This document shows, in pieces, positions 52,194-64,000 of a stretch of DNA of 64,000 bases. Numbering within the stretch: the first letter of the stretch is position 1; every line of letters begins with the position of its first letter. The stretch spans positions 421,001 through 485,000 of the forward strand of contig NC_092573.1 in the NCBI RefSeq assembly GCF_037975245.1, in the 5' to 3' direction. This DNA comes from Apostichopus japonicus. Its lineage: Eukaryota > Echinodermata > Holothuroidea > Aspidochirotida > Stichopodidae. Under the pieces are notes generated by a model. That model had not been told where the DNA came from, made no database searches, and worked only from the letters and a program-made list of their open reading frames with translations. The position numbers were made by a program, and so were the translations under genes.

Positions 52194-55100
52194 ATGCAAC
52201 GTCAGGAGGACTTTGTGAGTATCGAAGCTGCGTTGAACAGAGGATCAGTTTACCTGGCTGGAGAGGCTGTTGAATGTACTGTAAAATTCAGATGTTTACC
52301 CTCAAGTGCATCAAGGTAATCACTCCATTCGGGAACATTGAATTTTTGACTTGAAATACATGCGGTATCTACAGTAAGGAAATTTTGATTATTTGAAAAG
52401 TATTCGTATTGATGGTCACAAATGTCGAGCATCAAGTTTATTCCATTTTTTGCACTGTTGATTGCACTTGTAATCTGTGAAGTAATGATGACTATTCAAT
52501 GAATAATATATAGAATATTTCATTTCATGTCATAGCATTGCGAACAAAATGATCAGTTGCCATGTACTAAAGCAAAGATATAGAGTATATTTCTATTTTT
52601 GAATTTTATTTACTTAAGCTAACCCCTGCTTACATGTGTGTGACACTATTCATTAAAGAAGATAATAAACTTGGACGTTCTGATACTTGACAATTGGACC
52701 CATGTTATTTCAGCCTTGATAACTCGGATGTTGTTTCACTATTAACGACTACCTTGCATTTATTTAGTATTATTATTATTATTATTATATTTTTGAACCA
52801 ACAGACAGGCCCAGTCTCTTGCTTGGGTCAGTGCACAGATCCATTGTCAATGTCACATAAGTGAATCGAAAGTTCAACTTCCGGTTCCTGGTCACAGACT
52901 TTCCACAGAATATGAAAACATCAGAGACTTAAATAATACAGACTTCATTCCGAGTAGAGGTACATATTATAACTTTCTTTCTTTAGCCAAAAAAAAATAA
53001 AGGTCCTCAAGTGGAAGACAAAGATATAATAAAAAGTAGAACTACTGCTTCAGGATTATGATACTTTCTCTATTTATGATCTCGAAAATGTAAACTCGTC
53101 TTTTAAAACAAATCATCTTGCAATAGAAATGGAAGAAGCTTCATTTGATTTCAAAATCGATACCCTTGGAATAGCCACTGACACCAAATGAAAGTTTGGG
53201 CTGTGTACTGGTAACCTGATTTTCTGATTTTCTTTTCACATATGAATAGGAGAGAAAGGTGATTGTGTGTTTTCAACAAAGCCAAAAATTCTTTGCTGTG
53301 ATTTACAGCTGTTACCAGGGCAGTGTAAAACTGGTGAGTACAAATATAATCATCTCTTGTCAGAGAATTAATCATGTATTTTGAATATTTTCAAATAATG
53401 GATGAGAAAACAAATGTATGTAATATTTAAAAACATGACTTTATGTAACTAAGGAATTTATCAACCAAATTTTGAAAGAAAGTCAAAAATAATTTGGACA
53501 GTGAACATGTTAAAAAAAATAGAATTTCTCTTGAAATGCCTATTTTCCTTGCCATCTTCTAAGTTGTATTAAATTAAACTAAGGTGCAGGAATCCTTTGT
53601 AAGATTATTGATTTAAGTGCTGTAGCATCTGACTAGATCCCTCAGCAATGTTAATAAGGCCGGATGGCTCAAGTTTTAAGAGTCCACAACTTCTTTGCCT
53701 CAGGCTAACAATCTGTTCGGAACTGACTCCTTCAGTCTTCGGCAAATTTGTGTACAGATTTTGAAGCTTGCCAATAGAAATCGATGAAGTTATATATAAA
53801 CATCAGCTCCATGGTCCAAAATTAGCTTTCATGCATTCTTAACATTGATTCCAGTGTATGGAATTCCGGGTGGGTTGTGGCTCAGTTCTCATGGAAGGTC
53901 CTGCTTGGAACCTGGTACTAGCCAACACTATATTCATTCAAAAGAATTCTCAATGCAAAAACTTTTTCTTGCCAGATCCACTCGACTCTTTGCCAAACCA
54001 GCAAACTGTTGCATCTTGTGTTAGAATGTGTAGTTGGCAGGAAGCGTCATACCTTCCTGATGGTCCAGATATTGGTTCCAACTTGTATCAAAATTTAAGC
54101 TAGGTTTCAATACCAATACTGTGAAAGTGCAACTTTTTAGTTGGACAACAGTATCATGTAAAGATTTTTGAAAGTCTGATCCAAGTTATGTTTACATTTA
54201 ATTTTTTTGTGAGTGCTTTATAGGTTTAACACAACCTTGTTTTTCTTTTCAGTTGTTTACAGGGAAACAATTCCGAAAGATGCACCTCCTTCTTATAGAG
54301 GACAAGCTGTTAAATATTCGTACAAGATAACAATTGGAGCCCAGAGGATAGGATGTCCCATTAAACTACTCAGGGTGCCTCTTAGGGTTCTTGTGTTATA
54401 CGGTATGCCTAAAAATTAGCTTTCATAATTTGACGCCAAGTGCATCAGGCTGATCACTTACTGGAACAGTTGTTTATATTCATGTCACGCTTTAAAGCAC
54501 TTGTACTGACAGTGTGAAATCTTGTTTCTGTCATAATTATAGTTAGGAACTGTTCATACTATCAGTATGAGTGCTTTGAAGCATGATGTGGGAGGATAGT
54601 CTAGAGTGATATAAATACCATTTTGAAATTTGTCAAATTTGTCAAATTCCACATATTTCTCATTTCTAAATGATAGGTCTGGGAGATGTTTCTACTTTCA
54701 ATGTCGATGAAGAGTTTGACACCACAAATCCCTTCCTGGCTCAGAGTAAGACTCAAAATTCTCTCTTAGACCTGGCAATGCAAGTTCTCATGACAGTTAC
54801 ATCAAAGAAGAGTCCAAGTAAGTAGAAAAAGCTCAGATTAATGCGTCTGATTTTGTCACTGATTCAGACTTTTGAAATCAATCCAGAGGCTCAGACATAA
54901 TTCCAGTTAGTTGCAAAGTTAAGAACATAATTTTTCATATGTTTCTGTAGTCGAGCTAAATGACAATTTCATCCTCTTATCCACTGCTTACCAAAAGTCA
55001 AATCCCCTTCAAAGTAGTCTTCTTATCACATACGAAGTAATAGACACTTGGTGGGATAATGATAATTTAATTTCTGACTAAGCTGATTAAAATAAATTGT

Positions 55101-57648
55101 GTTCACCATGCTCATTAACCTGCCTGTATTCTGTTCGTGTTTTTGTCCCCTCTGTTACTGTAACTTGTCATTTAGCCTCTGAAGAAGATCCTGCTAGGAT
55201 CGAAAGGTCAGGCCAACTTACTTTTATACATAAGCTGATTAAAAGATGCTTTTTCATCTGTGTAATACTTCTAATCCATCACTGAATGTACAGTACAGCA
55301 TGTATGGCATCACCATTACTGGTCATTGATAACATACCTTAACAGACCTAACTGTATCCCATCAAATTAGTAAATGTGGAATTTATGCAGCTGCATGGGC
55401 CATGCAGGCAGATGTCTGATGCAGAATCACCCCAACTAATATTCATTAATGGTCGTGTTTGAGGAAAAACGGTTGTGCAACAGGTGAATCACAATCTATG
55501 TACCATGCTATTATTCTGGAATATTAAATGATCGTTTACGATATCTTTGTGAATTTTGTTGTAGTTTGTTCAGCCCACTGTCATTAAATATGGCTATAGA
55601 CTAATAAGCGGACAAAAAACAAGCTTTTTGACATACTCTACTGTTGTGAAGTGACATGATTGGTTCATCGTTGGTTTCGCTTTTCAACTTTCCAGATACC
55701 TACAACATCTCCAATGCTGAAGGAGTGGTCGCAAGGTTCTGTCTCTTCAAGCCTGCGTTCAAGCTCGGTGAAGATATTATCGGCACCATTGACTTTTCTC
55801 AGAGTACAGTACCTTGTTTACAGGTAATATCATATCACAAAAGAAGTGTCATCATGTCTCAAATTGCACCTGTTTCATTTCATGCTATGTATGTTCAGGA
55901 AATGCCTCATGGAAATGTTGAAATGTCCTTATTGTTAAAGAGATTTTAAACTTTGGTCTTGGGAGATAAAATGGCTATCACTAATCAATTAATTCCTCTT
56001 CAAGGAAAGATCAATAATACTTAGGGGCAAAGCAAGTATCAAACAGCTTGAAAAGCTGGTTTGTAGTATTTGTCACCCATATGGAAGTTTAATATCGTTC
56101 ACACATTGAAAGAAAAAGTTCTTTGGTTTACTAGGTTCACATTAAAGAAGATAAGTTACCAAGATTTTAAGTTTGATACCTGCCATTCTATGCTTCTCTT
56201 TCACAATAGAATGGGGCCAAAAAAATAAAAGGGAATCATTTGCAATGTCAAGTAAGGAACATTAAAAGTGTCACTTTTCTACAGTAAATTTGGTTTACAG
56301 TTTATCCAAAGTTATATGTTGGATTATAATATTATATTTTGTGCATTTGAGTTAGATACCACCCTTTTCAATCGTTGACCCATCTGGTGACATCTTACGA
56401 CCCATGGTACATCTGGGCACCACATCACCCATATAATTTCAATTCTCAATGCTTCTCTCCAACAGTATTCAGTAGTCCTACAGAGTGAAGAACAAGTTTC
56501 AGAAGAATGTAGACGTAGGCCCGATCAGACGGCAGCTATCAGCTCTCACGGCAAACACCAAGAATTCTGTTTACATTTACAGAAATCTCATATGATCTTA
56601 CCAATTCCTCTTCATGTAACACCCAGCTTTATCACAGATATCGGTAAGGATAAGTTGACTAGCGATTCTCAGGAGTGGTCTTGCCCAATTCACCAAACAG
56701 TCCCTAATCTCAAATCATTTCCTTCTTAACACGCTTTGGGGCCTTAAGGCACCATACACTTACTGCTCCCAACCCCCCCCCCCCTTCCCAGGGCTGCTTC
56801 ACCACTCATGTGCCTTTTGGATAGTCTGACACTGGCCCAAGCTACAGAGTTATACATAATATATTTGTTACAGTTGTCAAGGTAGATTCATAATGAGCTA
56901 TGATTAAAACTTTGTGATGCAACATTTCTTCCAAAATTTGTCAATATCAAACTTGTGCAATATTACACTAATCAGCCAGCAGGTATTAATGGGATTATAC
57001 CATGTCAATCCTTCAGTAGTATGCAACAGACAGTTCCTGAAGAGCCGTAGATAAGCCATAGTGACAACTATGCATGCGACTGTATTTGTTAACATATCTG
57101 GGACAAGAAAAACATTTGTACTGAATTCACAGACATAAATTATGTAAAATTTTCAGTTGTTATCAATCCCCTTTAACTCTCACCCAAATTGTCTGAAAAT
57201 TTCAACATAATGAAGCTGTACCATTTTAAATATTTTTTGCTTTGGTGATGAGGTACCGTATGCTTGTTTATTACTGCGAGTGACAATGTCAGCTGGTGCA
57301 TCCTGTTATCCGTAAGACTTATATGTAAATGTGTGTACTATTATCTTAGGTCTCAGATATTCACATGATTATTTAGTAACGATACTCATGCACTTTCTTA
57401 TTAACTATGTGTCTTTATTTACAGTCTGTTTGAAGTGGAGGCTGCATTTCCAGTTCATCACCTCCAAGGAACCTGTTCATGAACATGTCATTCCAGCTGA
57501 TGAATCTGAGAGTGCCGTTTGGCAGGGTCCAGAGTCCTTACCTGTGGACACACTAGTCTGGAATCTTCCCATCAAAATCCTTCCAACAAACCCTCTACAA
57601 GCTGCATGTGCATCAGTTATGAGAACAAATAACACCATGAAATGTTGA
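52194..57648 (+). CDS. RGP1: RGP1 homolog, RAB6A-GEF complex partner protein 2
   Basis: Eight exons encode 393 residues: 52194-52315, 52805-52959, 53250-53333, 54253-54402, 54677-54817, 55696-55823, 56466-56643 and 57425-57648. All introns are GT-AG and phases join cleanly. RGP1 pairs with RIC1 at the Golgi as the nucleotide exchange factor for RAB6A, needed for endosome-to-Golgi retrograde transport. Diagnostic segments include [16 protein letters not shown] near the N-terminus, [81 protein letters not shown] and [15 protein letters not shown], all colinear with the human protein (391 residues). The sequence before the ATG (TTGATGAACAG, then GGAAAG) looks like a splice acceptor, so a non-coding exon may lie upstream of the Harbinger-like element. 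It converges on KGD4. Confidence 0.97.
52769..52789. repeat. short TTA microsatellite in RGP1 intron 1
   Basis: About seven TTA/TAT units, 16 bp upstream of exon 2 at 52805. Confidence 0.8.
55179..55205 (+). other. hammerhead-like motif in RGP1 intron 5
   Basis: CTGAAGA (55179-55185) is followed by a 5-bp stem, GATCC / GGATC (55187-55191 and 55197-55201), with a TGCTA loop, then GAAA (55202-55205). This matches the layout CUGANGA, stem II, GAAA of a hammerhead ribozyme core but with A instead of the catalytic U, so activity is doubtful. Such motifs occur in the ends of Penelope-like and related retroelements. A decayed fragment of one is the likeliest origin. Confidence 0.4.
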
Positions 57649-57699
57649 AGAATACTGCGTAGTGAGAACATTAACTTGTGGATTGTGCAGTCAGAATAA

Positions 57700-58175
57700 A
57701 CTGTGGAGTATGCATGTTGGAGGTGTATGCAGAATGAATTATGGAGAAGTAGAAATGGAGTATGCATGGAGGATGAATTGTTGAGTATGTATGCAGGAGT
57801 ATGCTACTTTTGGAGTATACATCCAGGATGAATTGTTGGGTGTACATGCATGCAGGATGAATTGTGTATTTCCGCAGGAGTATGCTGCTCTTGGAGTATG
57901 CATGCAGGATGAATTGTAAGGTGTGCATGCATGTATGGATATTCAGCATGAATTGTTGGGTATTTCTGCAGGAGTATGCTACTCTTGCAGTATGCACATA
58001 GGATGAAGTGTTGGGTGTACATGCCTGTCGGAATATGCAGTAAGAATTGTGTATTTCTGCAGGAGTATGCTGCTCTTGGAGTATGCATGTAGGAGTATGA
58101 ATTGTGTATTTCTGCAGGAGTATGCTGCTCTTGGAGTATGCATGCAGGATGAATTGTTGAGTATTCATTAAGTTT
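57700..58175 (+). repeat. degenerate minisatellite in RGP1 3' UTR
   Basis: The segment GCAGGAGTATGCTGCTCTTG and its variants recur at about 57793, 57874, 57968, 58059 and 58114, spaced 81, 94, 91 and 55 bp. Units also carry GGAGTATGCATGCAGGATGA-type and AATTGTGTATTTCTGCAG-type blocks. The array begins about 50 bp after the RGP1 stop codon and lies before the candidate AATAAA at 58557, so it is probably transcribed. Long open frames on the opposite strand here come from the repeat. Confidence 0.85.
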
Positions 58176-58556
58176 GAATTGAAGGGTACACATATGGGTG
58201 AAGGATGAATTTCGTTCAAGACCTTGCTTTAAACCCTGGACAAGGAACATTTTAAACCCATCTGCCACATGTTTTTGATATATGATAGTATGTTTGTAAA
58301 TCTGTAGTTGATTGTGCACTAATTTTCAGAGCCGTAACGGTAATGACACAGGTATTTTAATGTTTTACCGCAGTGAAGAAGCTTGAAATGAACGATAACA
58401 AGCACACATATCTAATCTAAGAATTCATCTTCTTCCAATCTGGCGTGAATGTTTTTTTGTTAGATGGGAAGATGACATTCATATTTTAGTTAGTGCACTT
58501 AACCTGGGATTCCCAAGGATCAACATTGTTTTATAACTATTTAAAATATATAAATG

Positions 58557-58562
58557 AATAAA
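58557..58562 (+). promoter_or_regulatory. candidate RGP1 polyadenylation signal
   Basis: AATAAA, about 910 bp after the RGP1 stop. A further A-rich cluster with AATAAA copies lies near 58900 and is an alternative. Confidence 0.4.
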
Positions 58563-58569
58563 AAGGCAT

Positions 58570-60673
58570 TTTTATGCATACTTCTTCTTGATTTGTAAAC
58601 AATATGGCACTTTTTAAATTCTAATTTACAAAAACTGAAGGAATAAATTTGAGGTTTTCCCCAATATTTGTGTGTGTAGAAGAGCGAGGGGGGTGGGGAG
58701 TAGATCTACAGTGTTGTGTTCCCTCGACCTACTTCCCTGATACTTGTGGTGGCTAATCACTGTATGAACATCATAACTTTTGTCACCTATTTTCAACCAA
58801 ACTTTTATATTTGTCTATCCATGAAGTGTTATAGTTGTATGTTTGTGTCCTGCTAATTTTATGGGTTAAAATAATAGTATTTTGCAGGATATTGTGTAAA
58901 TAAAAAAATAAAATAAACTTTATCGCATTAAGAATCGCATTTACCATATATTAACTGATCAATGACTAAAAATATATCGTGACCTCAAGAATAACTCGCT
59001 GAACAATACCCTCGACAGAGAACAATGGGGTGTTGTACTCAATAAGATTGGTCCATACACTAAGTAGAGAGTATATCCCTTCTGAGTCGCTGTATTAAAT
59101 TCCAAGGCATTACACCTGCACACACACTTGCACCATCACTATCACAGAAATTCCTTTGGCAATTAAGAAAATATCCAATGTAAAACCAGTGAACAAAACA
59201 AAAGACAAATGACATTCCATTGTTTATCTCTATGAGGTATTGTTCATTTATTTTGTTCTTTACATACTGCACAAGCTGAACAATATTTGGAAAACTAGCA
59301 AAAGTGGTAATGACACTGGACAATCGTGGATTCAAGTTGACACTTATTAATGAGAAGCATTATATAACTACAATATAGTCTGAAATAATTAACAAACTTG
59401 CTTAATCAAATATGGACTCTTTACCACCAGCACATTACCAAATCCTGGTTAGAAGATGAAAAAAACACCAAAGTCAATGCTCACACCAGAGGCTGTGTGA
59501 CAGGTTTGAGATGTGGGAGAGGGTGGGGAGGCAGGATTCCAAGCAGTATTGAAATTGATGCCTGTGGTAGCACCACCACACCCATGTGAGTCACTGTGGT
59601 ATACTGACTGAGGGAACCATCCCCCAACCACACACTGTCAAGGCCATTCAAATGTGAATGGCACTGAAGCTGTTTGTGACAAAAGAAAGAATTACCTGTT
59701 CTGCCCAACTCAAAACTATAGGTATTCCAAAGTTTAAGGGAAACGAGAATAAATTTCACCAGTGTATTGTAGGTATCACCATGGCAAATTCTGGAAGTAC
59801 CCTACTCTGCTACAATAATTAATCCCAAGAGCTCAGATAAGATAACTATTCTCTTTGTAAAGGCAATTATATGGATACAGGGTCTAAAACTGTAAGTGAT
59901 AGCATATAGGGTACTACATGTCTTCATTAACATTCACAGCTCAAAGATCATCACTATTTCCCCAAAATCTTTTCATGCAAAACTCTGGTAAAAGATTTCA
60001 GGAATAGTTCTGTTCTGGGAACAATTTTACCACAAACTTATTACCAAAAATTAAATCATTGTTGAAGTTTTATTATGGGTGACCATCATTTGACTTTTAC
60101 CTAGCATATTTGCTAGAAATATATATGACTTTTGACACTGAGAGTTCTATTAACCCAACATTGATTCATAATTCAACTAAATCCTACAATTGTTTTTAAA
60201 TCAGTTTTGGTAGAAATGGTGATAGTAAATTATTTTTGGAATTCTTGAGGTCTCAAAAAGACCATGTTACTGTAGCAGAGTAAATACATTGGCCTGGTTT
60301 TGCAGAAGATCCATATTATCAGTGTCAGTAAAACATCTAGAAATGAATTTTGATTGCACTTAATGCTTGAAGAGTTTTCTCTGTAACATATATTATTGAA
60401 TAAATTCCCTCTAACCACTTTTCCATTTCCAGTCGGTTCACAATTTATACATGTTTTTCATTTACATATAAAAATAAAGACAGACAAAACAACAACCTCG
60501 TGATTCATTAGTAAACCTCAGATACACAATCAAGTAGAATTTGCTAAATGAATTGACACATTCAAATGCGGAGAAAAGCAATAGCAATTTTACACATATG
60601 TTTCTTCACTTATACTGGCAACGCCAGTCACAAAAATTGCCATAGCAACATTGGTGGATATCTCTCTGGCCTG
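58570..60673. other. RGP1-KGD4 convergent intergenic region
   Basis: No gene recognised. It probably includes the KGD4 3' untranslated region on the minus strand; minus-strand AATAAA occurs at 60069-60074 among other places. Confidence 0.5.
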
Positions 60674-63196
60674 TCAGGCTGGGCCTCCCAACTGGAAAAA
60701 GAAAGAAAAAAAGAAGAGAGATAGAGTATTAAAGAAGATGGAATCAATATACTGATAAGTGTAAAATACATATGACACATACCCTCTAAGGCAAGTAAGT
60801 AGCTCTATGGGCCTAACCCATAAAACGATGCAAGAAAGTAATTTGTATCAACAACGATCAGTAAGAGACATTTCAGCCTATGATGAGGACAACACAACCG
60901 GTATGGAGTTAAGTACATATTGCAAACCCAATTGTCTAGGTACTGTACTATCAGGCCTGATGAGAGGGGAGTCAAGGGGTGCTACAGGCCCTGACTCAGG
61001 GTCAAGTGGAAGGCACAGGGGAATATGGTATTAAGGTATTCTCATTTTTATAACAAATATTCGCAGTACTGTGCAAAACTGTTTTGCCTAAGAAAATACA
61101 TAAGAGGGGGTCCGGAGACATAATTGTTCCGGGAACCTGACCTGGGTCTCGATGCCTGGGTACTAATATACTTCTCAACAGGGCTCCAATTAAGGATTGA
61201 AAGGAACAAAGCAATTTGTCAGGGTAAGTCAGAAATTGTCGTGGCAGGAATTGGCAGGACACCATGGCACACATCACCTTTCAAAAGGGCACCAAGGGCA
61301 TTTTATGAAAATTTGAACATGTACCAAGGCATTTATTTTAAACTGAGAGAAAACATGAATAACGGGAAACGGAAACAGTTCAAGAATAGTTGTAAAACTG
61401 TACACCTAGATCATTACTGTACGTTCCCCCAAGCTGCTTAATATCTGTTTCGGGGTGCAAAATATCACTGAAATGTCTGATAATTTTCTGAGCCCTGATT
61501 TAGTATGATTATAATTCGATAATGATCAGGATACTGATATTATGACGGCACATGCAGCAACTTGATTACATGGGCATAGCAGTTGTTAGCAGTCACTAAG
61601 GGACAATTTTGAAATGCATTTCAGCAAGTGGTAGGGGTACCAAACAGCAACTTCAGCCAATTTGAGACCTGCTACTCACATTGATGCAGTCCATCTCCTC
61701 CTGGGTCAGTGGCAATCTTTGGTATTTGGCAGGAAGCATGTGAAATTCAATGGTCTGACCTTTCTTGGTACTTGATGGCATTTTACTCGTGTTTGATGAT
61801 GCAACGGCAGTTGTTGGGGCTGGTAGTGCTGTTACTAAGATGCAAATAAGGTTCAAAGAAATATGTGTAAATGGTCAGTTTCCCAGTGAAGAAGATCTTG
61901 GTACCTCATATCCTGAAACCTTTACACAATTATTTTGACAGCTTTTTGGTCATACACAGACAGTTTGGTAATCCTACCTTTCTCTAGCAAACAGAGTCAG
62001 GGGAAGGGTGTTAGAACCGTCCAGAAAATTTTTCGTCACTTAGACATTCAGTCATCTTGTGTGTTCCTTAAAAATGTCTGCGGGCAATTTGGAGAGTGAA
62101 GACCTCCAGGAAAGTACTTTTTTTAAAACTGATAGCACTGCTATAATTTGGGGCCTATACTGACTACCTTTAAATATAAACTTGCACCACCTCTAATAAA
62201 ACTAACCAATTGAAAACTGCTTAAATGACCACAATTCGAAAAGTATTGAACTCTTCCACACAGATTACTTCTTTAGAAATAACTACACATATCTGCTACT
62301 CATATTTAATAATTTTCTGTTTTAAATTTATGTCCACACAACTACAGTAACCCACATTGACTAAAAGTAGTAAAACTGTGCATGCCTGAAAATTCACCAG
62401 CAATTCCACAAACTGATATATAAATGGCGTCGGCTTTTTTCATGATGAATACATAGGCCTTACTTAGATGTACTTACTTAGATGTACAAACTTCAATTAA
62501 TATTCAAAACAAACGCCACAAACCTCTGCCCTCTTTTCCAAACTTAAATTTGATCAGTGGAACGTGTGTTCGCAATCTCTGTCAAAAAGAAAGAAAAAAA
62601 GTGATTCTTGCTTGCATGGTGCTGAATGCAAAGGGTTGCCTTTCAAGGTTTAAATAGCCTAACTTAGCCCTACATATTAGTTATTACTACTGTATTAGTA
62701 TTACTATAGGCTAGTATCATATTTGTGCTGGGCAAGCAGTTTGTAAAGCTAGCCTACACATGACAAAGCCTAGGCCTAACTTGGCTTAATTAGTGCCTAA
62801 TATTAGTATAAGTAGGCATTTACTAGGTCAGCTGATATGCTTCTACCACTTTTTTGTGTAGCGGTAAACCACAAGGCCACCTTATCTAGGTCTTTGAGAG
62901 ATCTAACTATAATGTCTAATTTAGGCCTCTCCCTATGATCCTACATCGCATATACTGTAGGCTACAATAGGTTCCCAATGCAGACTCTAGCCTAGGGTAG
63001 ACTACTGTACGTGACGCGCTAAAGATAACTTAAGATATGAAACTAGTTGCTGATATCTTCGATTATTTAGTAGATACATTTAAAACATCCCACTATTATG
63101 TCCAACTTCAACTAGAGTACAACAAGATACATGGATTCTGAGAGGAGATTGCCTAAGAAATATTACCTGAATCGAACGCCCCGCAGCTCCAGCCAT
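60674..63196 (-). CDS. MRPS36: KGD4 / MRPS36, 2-oxoglutarate dehydrogenase E3 adaptor
   Basis: Four exons encode 85 residues: 63167-63196, 62524-62578, 61680-61834 and 60674-60691, with GT-AG introns and matching phase. KGD4 links the E3 subunit to the E2 core of the mitochondrial 2-oxoglutarate dehydrogenase complex; it was formerly called mitochondrial ribosomal protein S36. The N-terminal exon gives MAGAAGRSIQ. Exon 2 encodes RTHVPLIKFKFGKEGR, parallel to KPHTPLIRFPDRRD in the human protein. Exon 3 ends with the conserved LPAKYQRLPLTQEEMDCIN. The last exon contributes only LGGPA and the stop, matching the terminal RGGPE of human. The linker between the two conserved blocks is Ser/Thr/Ala-rich. 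At 85 residues it is shorter than the 103-residue human form. The identification rests on both conserved ends. Confidence 0.92.
62008..62173 (-). repeat. dispersed repeat, copy 2, in KGD4 intron 2
   Basis: Reverse complement of the repeat at 31096-31262, sharing the TATAGGCCCCAAATTATAGCA and AAAGTACTTTCCTGGAG blocks. Boundaries are approximate and the class is unknown. Confidence 0.7.
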
Positions 63197-63719
63197 TTTG
63201 AAAAATTCCCTAGTACGTGACTATTTATGATGTGCAATAATCTGCTAGATTCGCATACTCAGGAACGAAGGAATCGAAGTAAGTCAGTCAGTGCCGTGTT
63301 TTTGTAAACAAAGTTATTAACGTTAAAAACAATAAATACGTTGTATATATGGATGCAAAAAAAAGACAACACTAACCGTGTTGAGTTCTGAAAATTGTTG
63401 AACATAAATGCATGTAAAGAAGGTTATTTTGTTAATCCTTGAAATAGCATTCGGGAGTGGGATGGGGTGCATGGGGTAGGGGAGGGTGTGACGCCATTTG
63501 AACATTGTACCTGCACAAAATAGCGAACATTGGTCTAGTTCACATGAAAATAAAAGTATATTAGAGTATCATACATCTTGTCAAGAGTTGTTTTAAATAT
63601 ACCGTTCTGGTTCAGCTACATAGTCAAGCTAAGTCAGCTCGGAGCCTCAGCTATGCGTCTGCCGCCCTCCTTCAACGTTGCTCACGTAAGAGCTACTTTC
63701 CTCTGTCTCACGGTTTGGT

Positions 63720-64000
63720 GATTAATTCATGTATTTAATTCATTTATTTGTTTTATCGCCAATTGTGTACAAAGGGAAAGGAAGTCTCCTAAAAAGTCAT
63801 AAAAGACTTAACAAGGTAGGAGACTCCCTGGGAGAAAAGAAAAGAAAAATGAACAAATATTTATAATACAGAATATACGTAATGATTAAATATACAGTAA
63901 TAATATCCTAGTGACGCTGAGATGGATACGTGAAAAGATTAAATATTACTAGTACGAGTTAATGAACTCCTTTTTCAAATGCCTGGTGAATGTGGGTTTT
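63720..64000 (-). mobile_element. 3' end of a LINE retrotransposon, cut by window edge
   Basis: On the minus strand the edge reads a short frame ending KPTFTRHLKKEFINSY and a stop at 63949-63951, resembling the extreme C-terminus of a LINE reverse-transcriptase protein. The downstream region contains a hairpin made of GGGAGTCTCCTACCTTG and GACTTTTTAGGAGACTTCC around 63781-63826, then a tail of ATGAATTA-type repeats near 63720-63755. Structured 3' ends with short tail repeats are typical of CR1/L2-like LINEs. Only about 280 bp is visible, so the family is uncertain. Confidence 0.5.

Noticed and set aside
57671-58319. Two overlapping minus-strand open frames of 171-182 codons
   Set aside because: They are antisense readings of the minisatellite in the RGP1 3' UTR. 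Their periodic peptides reflect the DNA repeat, and two frames are open at once.

Overview
This is a eukaryotic, AT-rich window. It has GT-AG introns, long simple repeats, many small DNA transposons and four intron-containing genes whose proteins match animal families. The host is an animal, most likely a marine deuterostome invertebrate. An echinoderm such as a sea cucumber fits the repeat types I recall, but that is inference and was not tested.

The left half, 1 to about 33.9 kb, holds no gene I can support. It is intergenic or deep intronic DNA with TA, CA and ATCT microsatellites, frequent poly-G and poly-C runs, and transposon insertions. Clear insertions are a 1.1 kb hAT element at 4455-5559 with a perfect 8-bp target duplication; a tRNA-derived SINE at 27033-27277 with a 7-bp duplication; a hAT at 27711-28051; a hAT at 28348-29060 with a second hAT-like insertion nested inside it at 28390-28689; and a palindromic TTAA-flanked MITE at 32755-33313. 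A perfect 744-bp ATCT array lies at 23918-24661.

The right half carries four conserved genes that I assembled exon by exon. TRMO (tRNA N6-methyltransferase) is on + at 34043-37981. JTB (small membrane protein) is on - at 41731-48295. RGP1 (partner of RIC1 in the RAB6A exchange-factor complex) is on + at 52194-57648. KGD4/MRPS36 (2-oxoglutarate dehydrogenase adaptor) is on - at 60674-63196. Orientations alternate: TRMO/JTB converge, JTB/RGP1 diverge, and RGP1/KGD4 converge. They are housekeeping genes with no evident joint pathway.

JTB intron 1 contains a complete Ty3/Gypsy LTR retrotransposon (43458-47723) in the opposite orientation. It has 115-bp LTRs, a TCCAT duplication, a tRNA-Leu-type primer site, gag-pol and integrase. 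Its reading frame is broken by one frameshift and one in-frame stop. A TTAA-flanked MITE sits 33 bp upstream of it. A 2.4 kb Harbinger-like element (49584-51979) fills most of the JTB-RGP1 intergenic space. The right edge enters a minus-strand LINE 3' end. I found no CRISPR array, rRNA, confident tRNA gene or unknown multi-gene system. The most notable content is the nested and gene-embedded mobile DNA.
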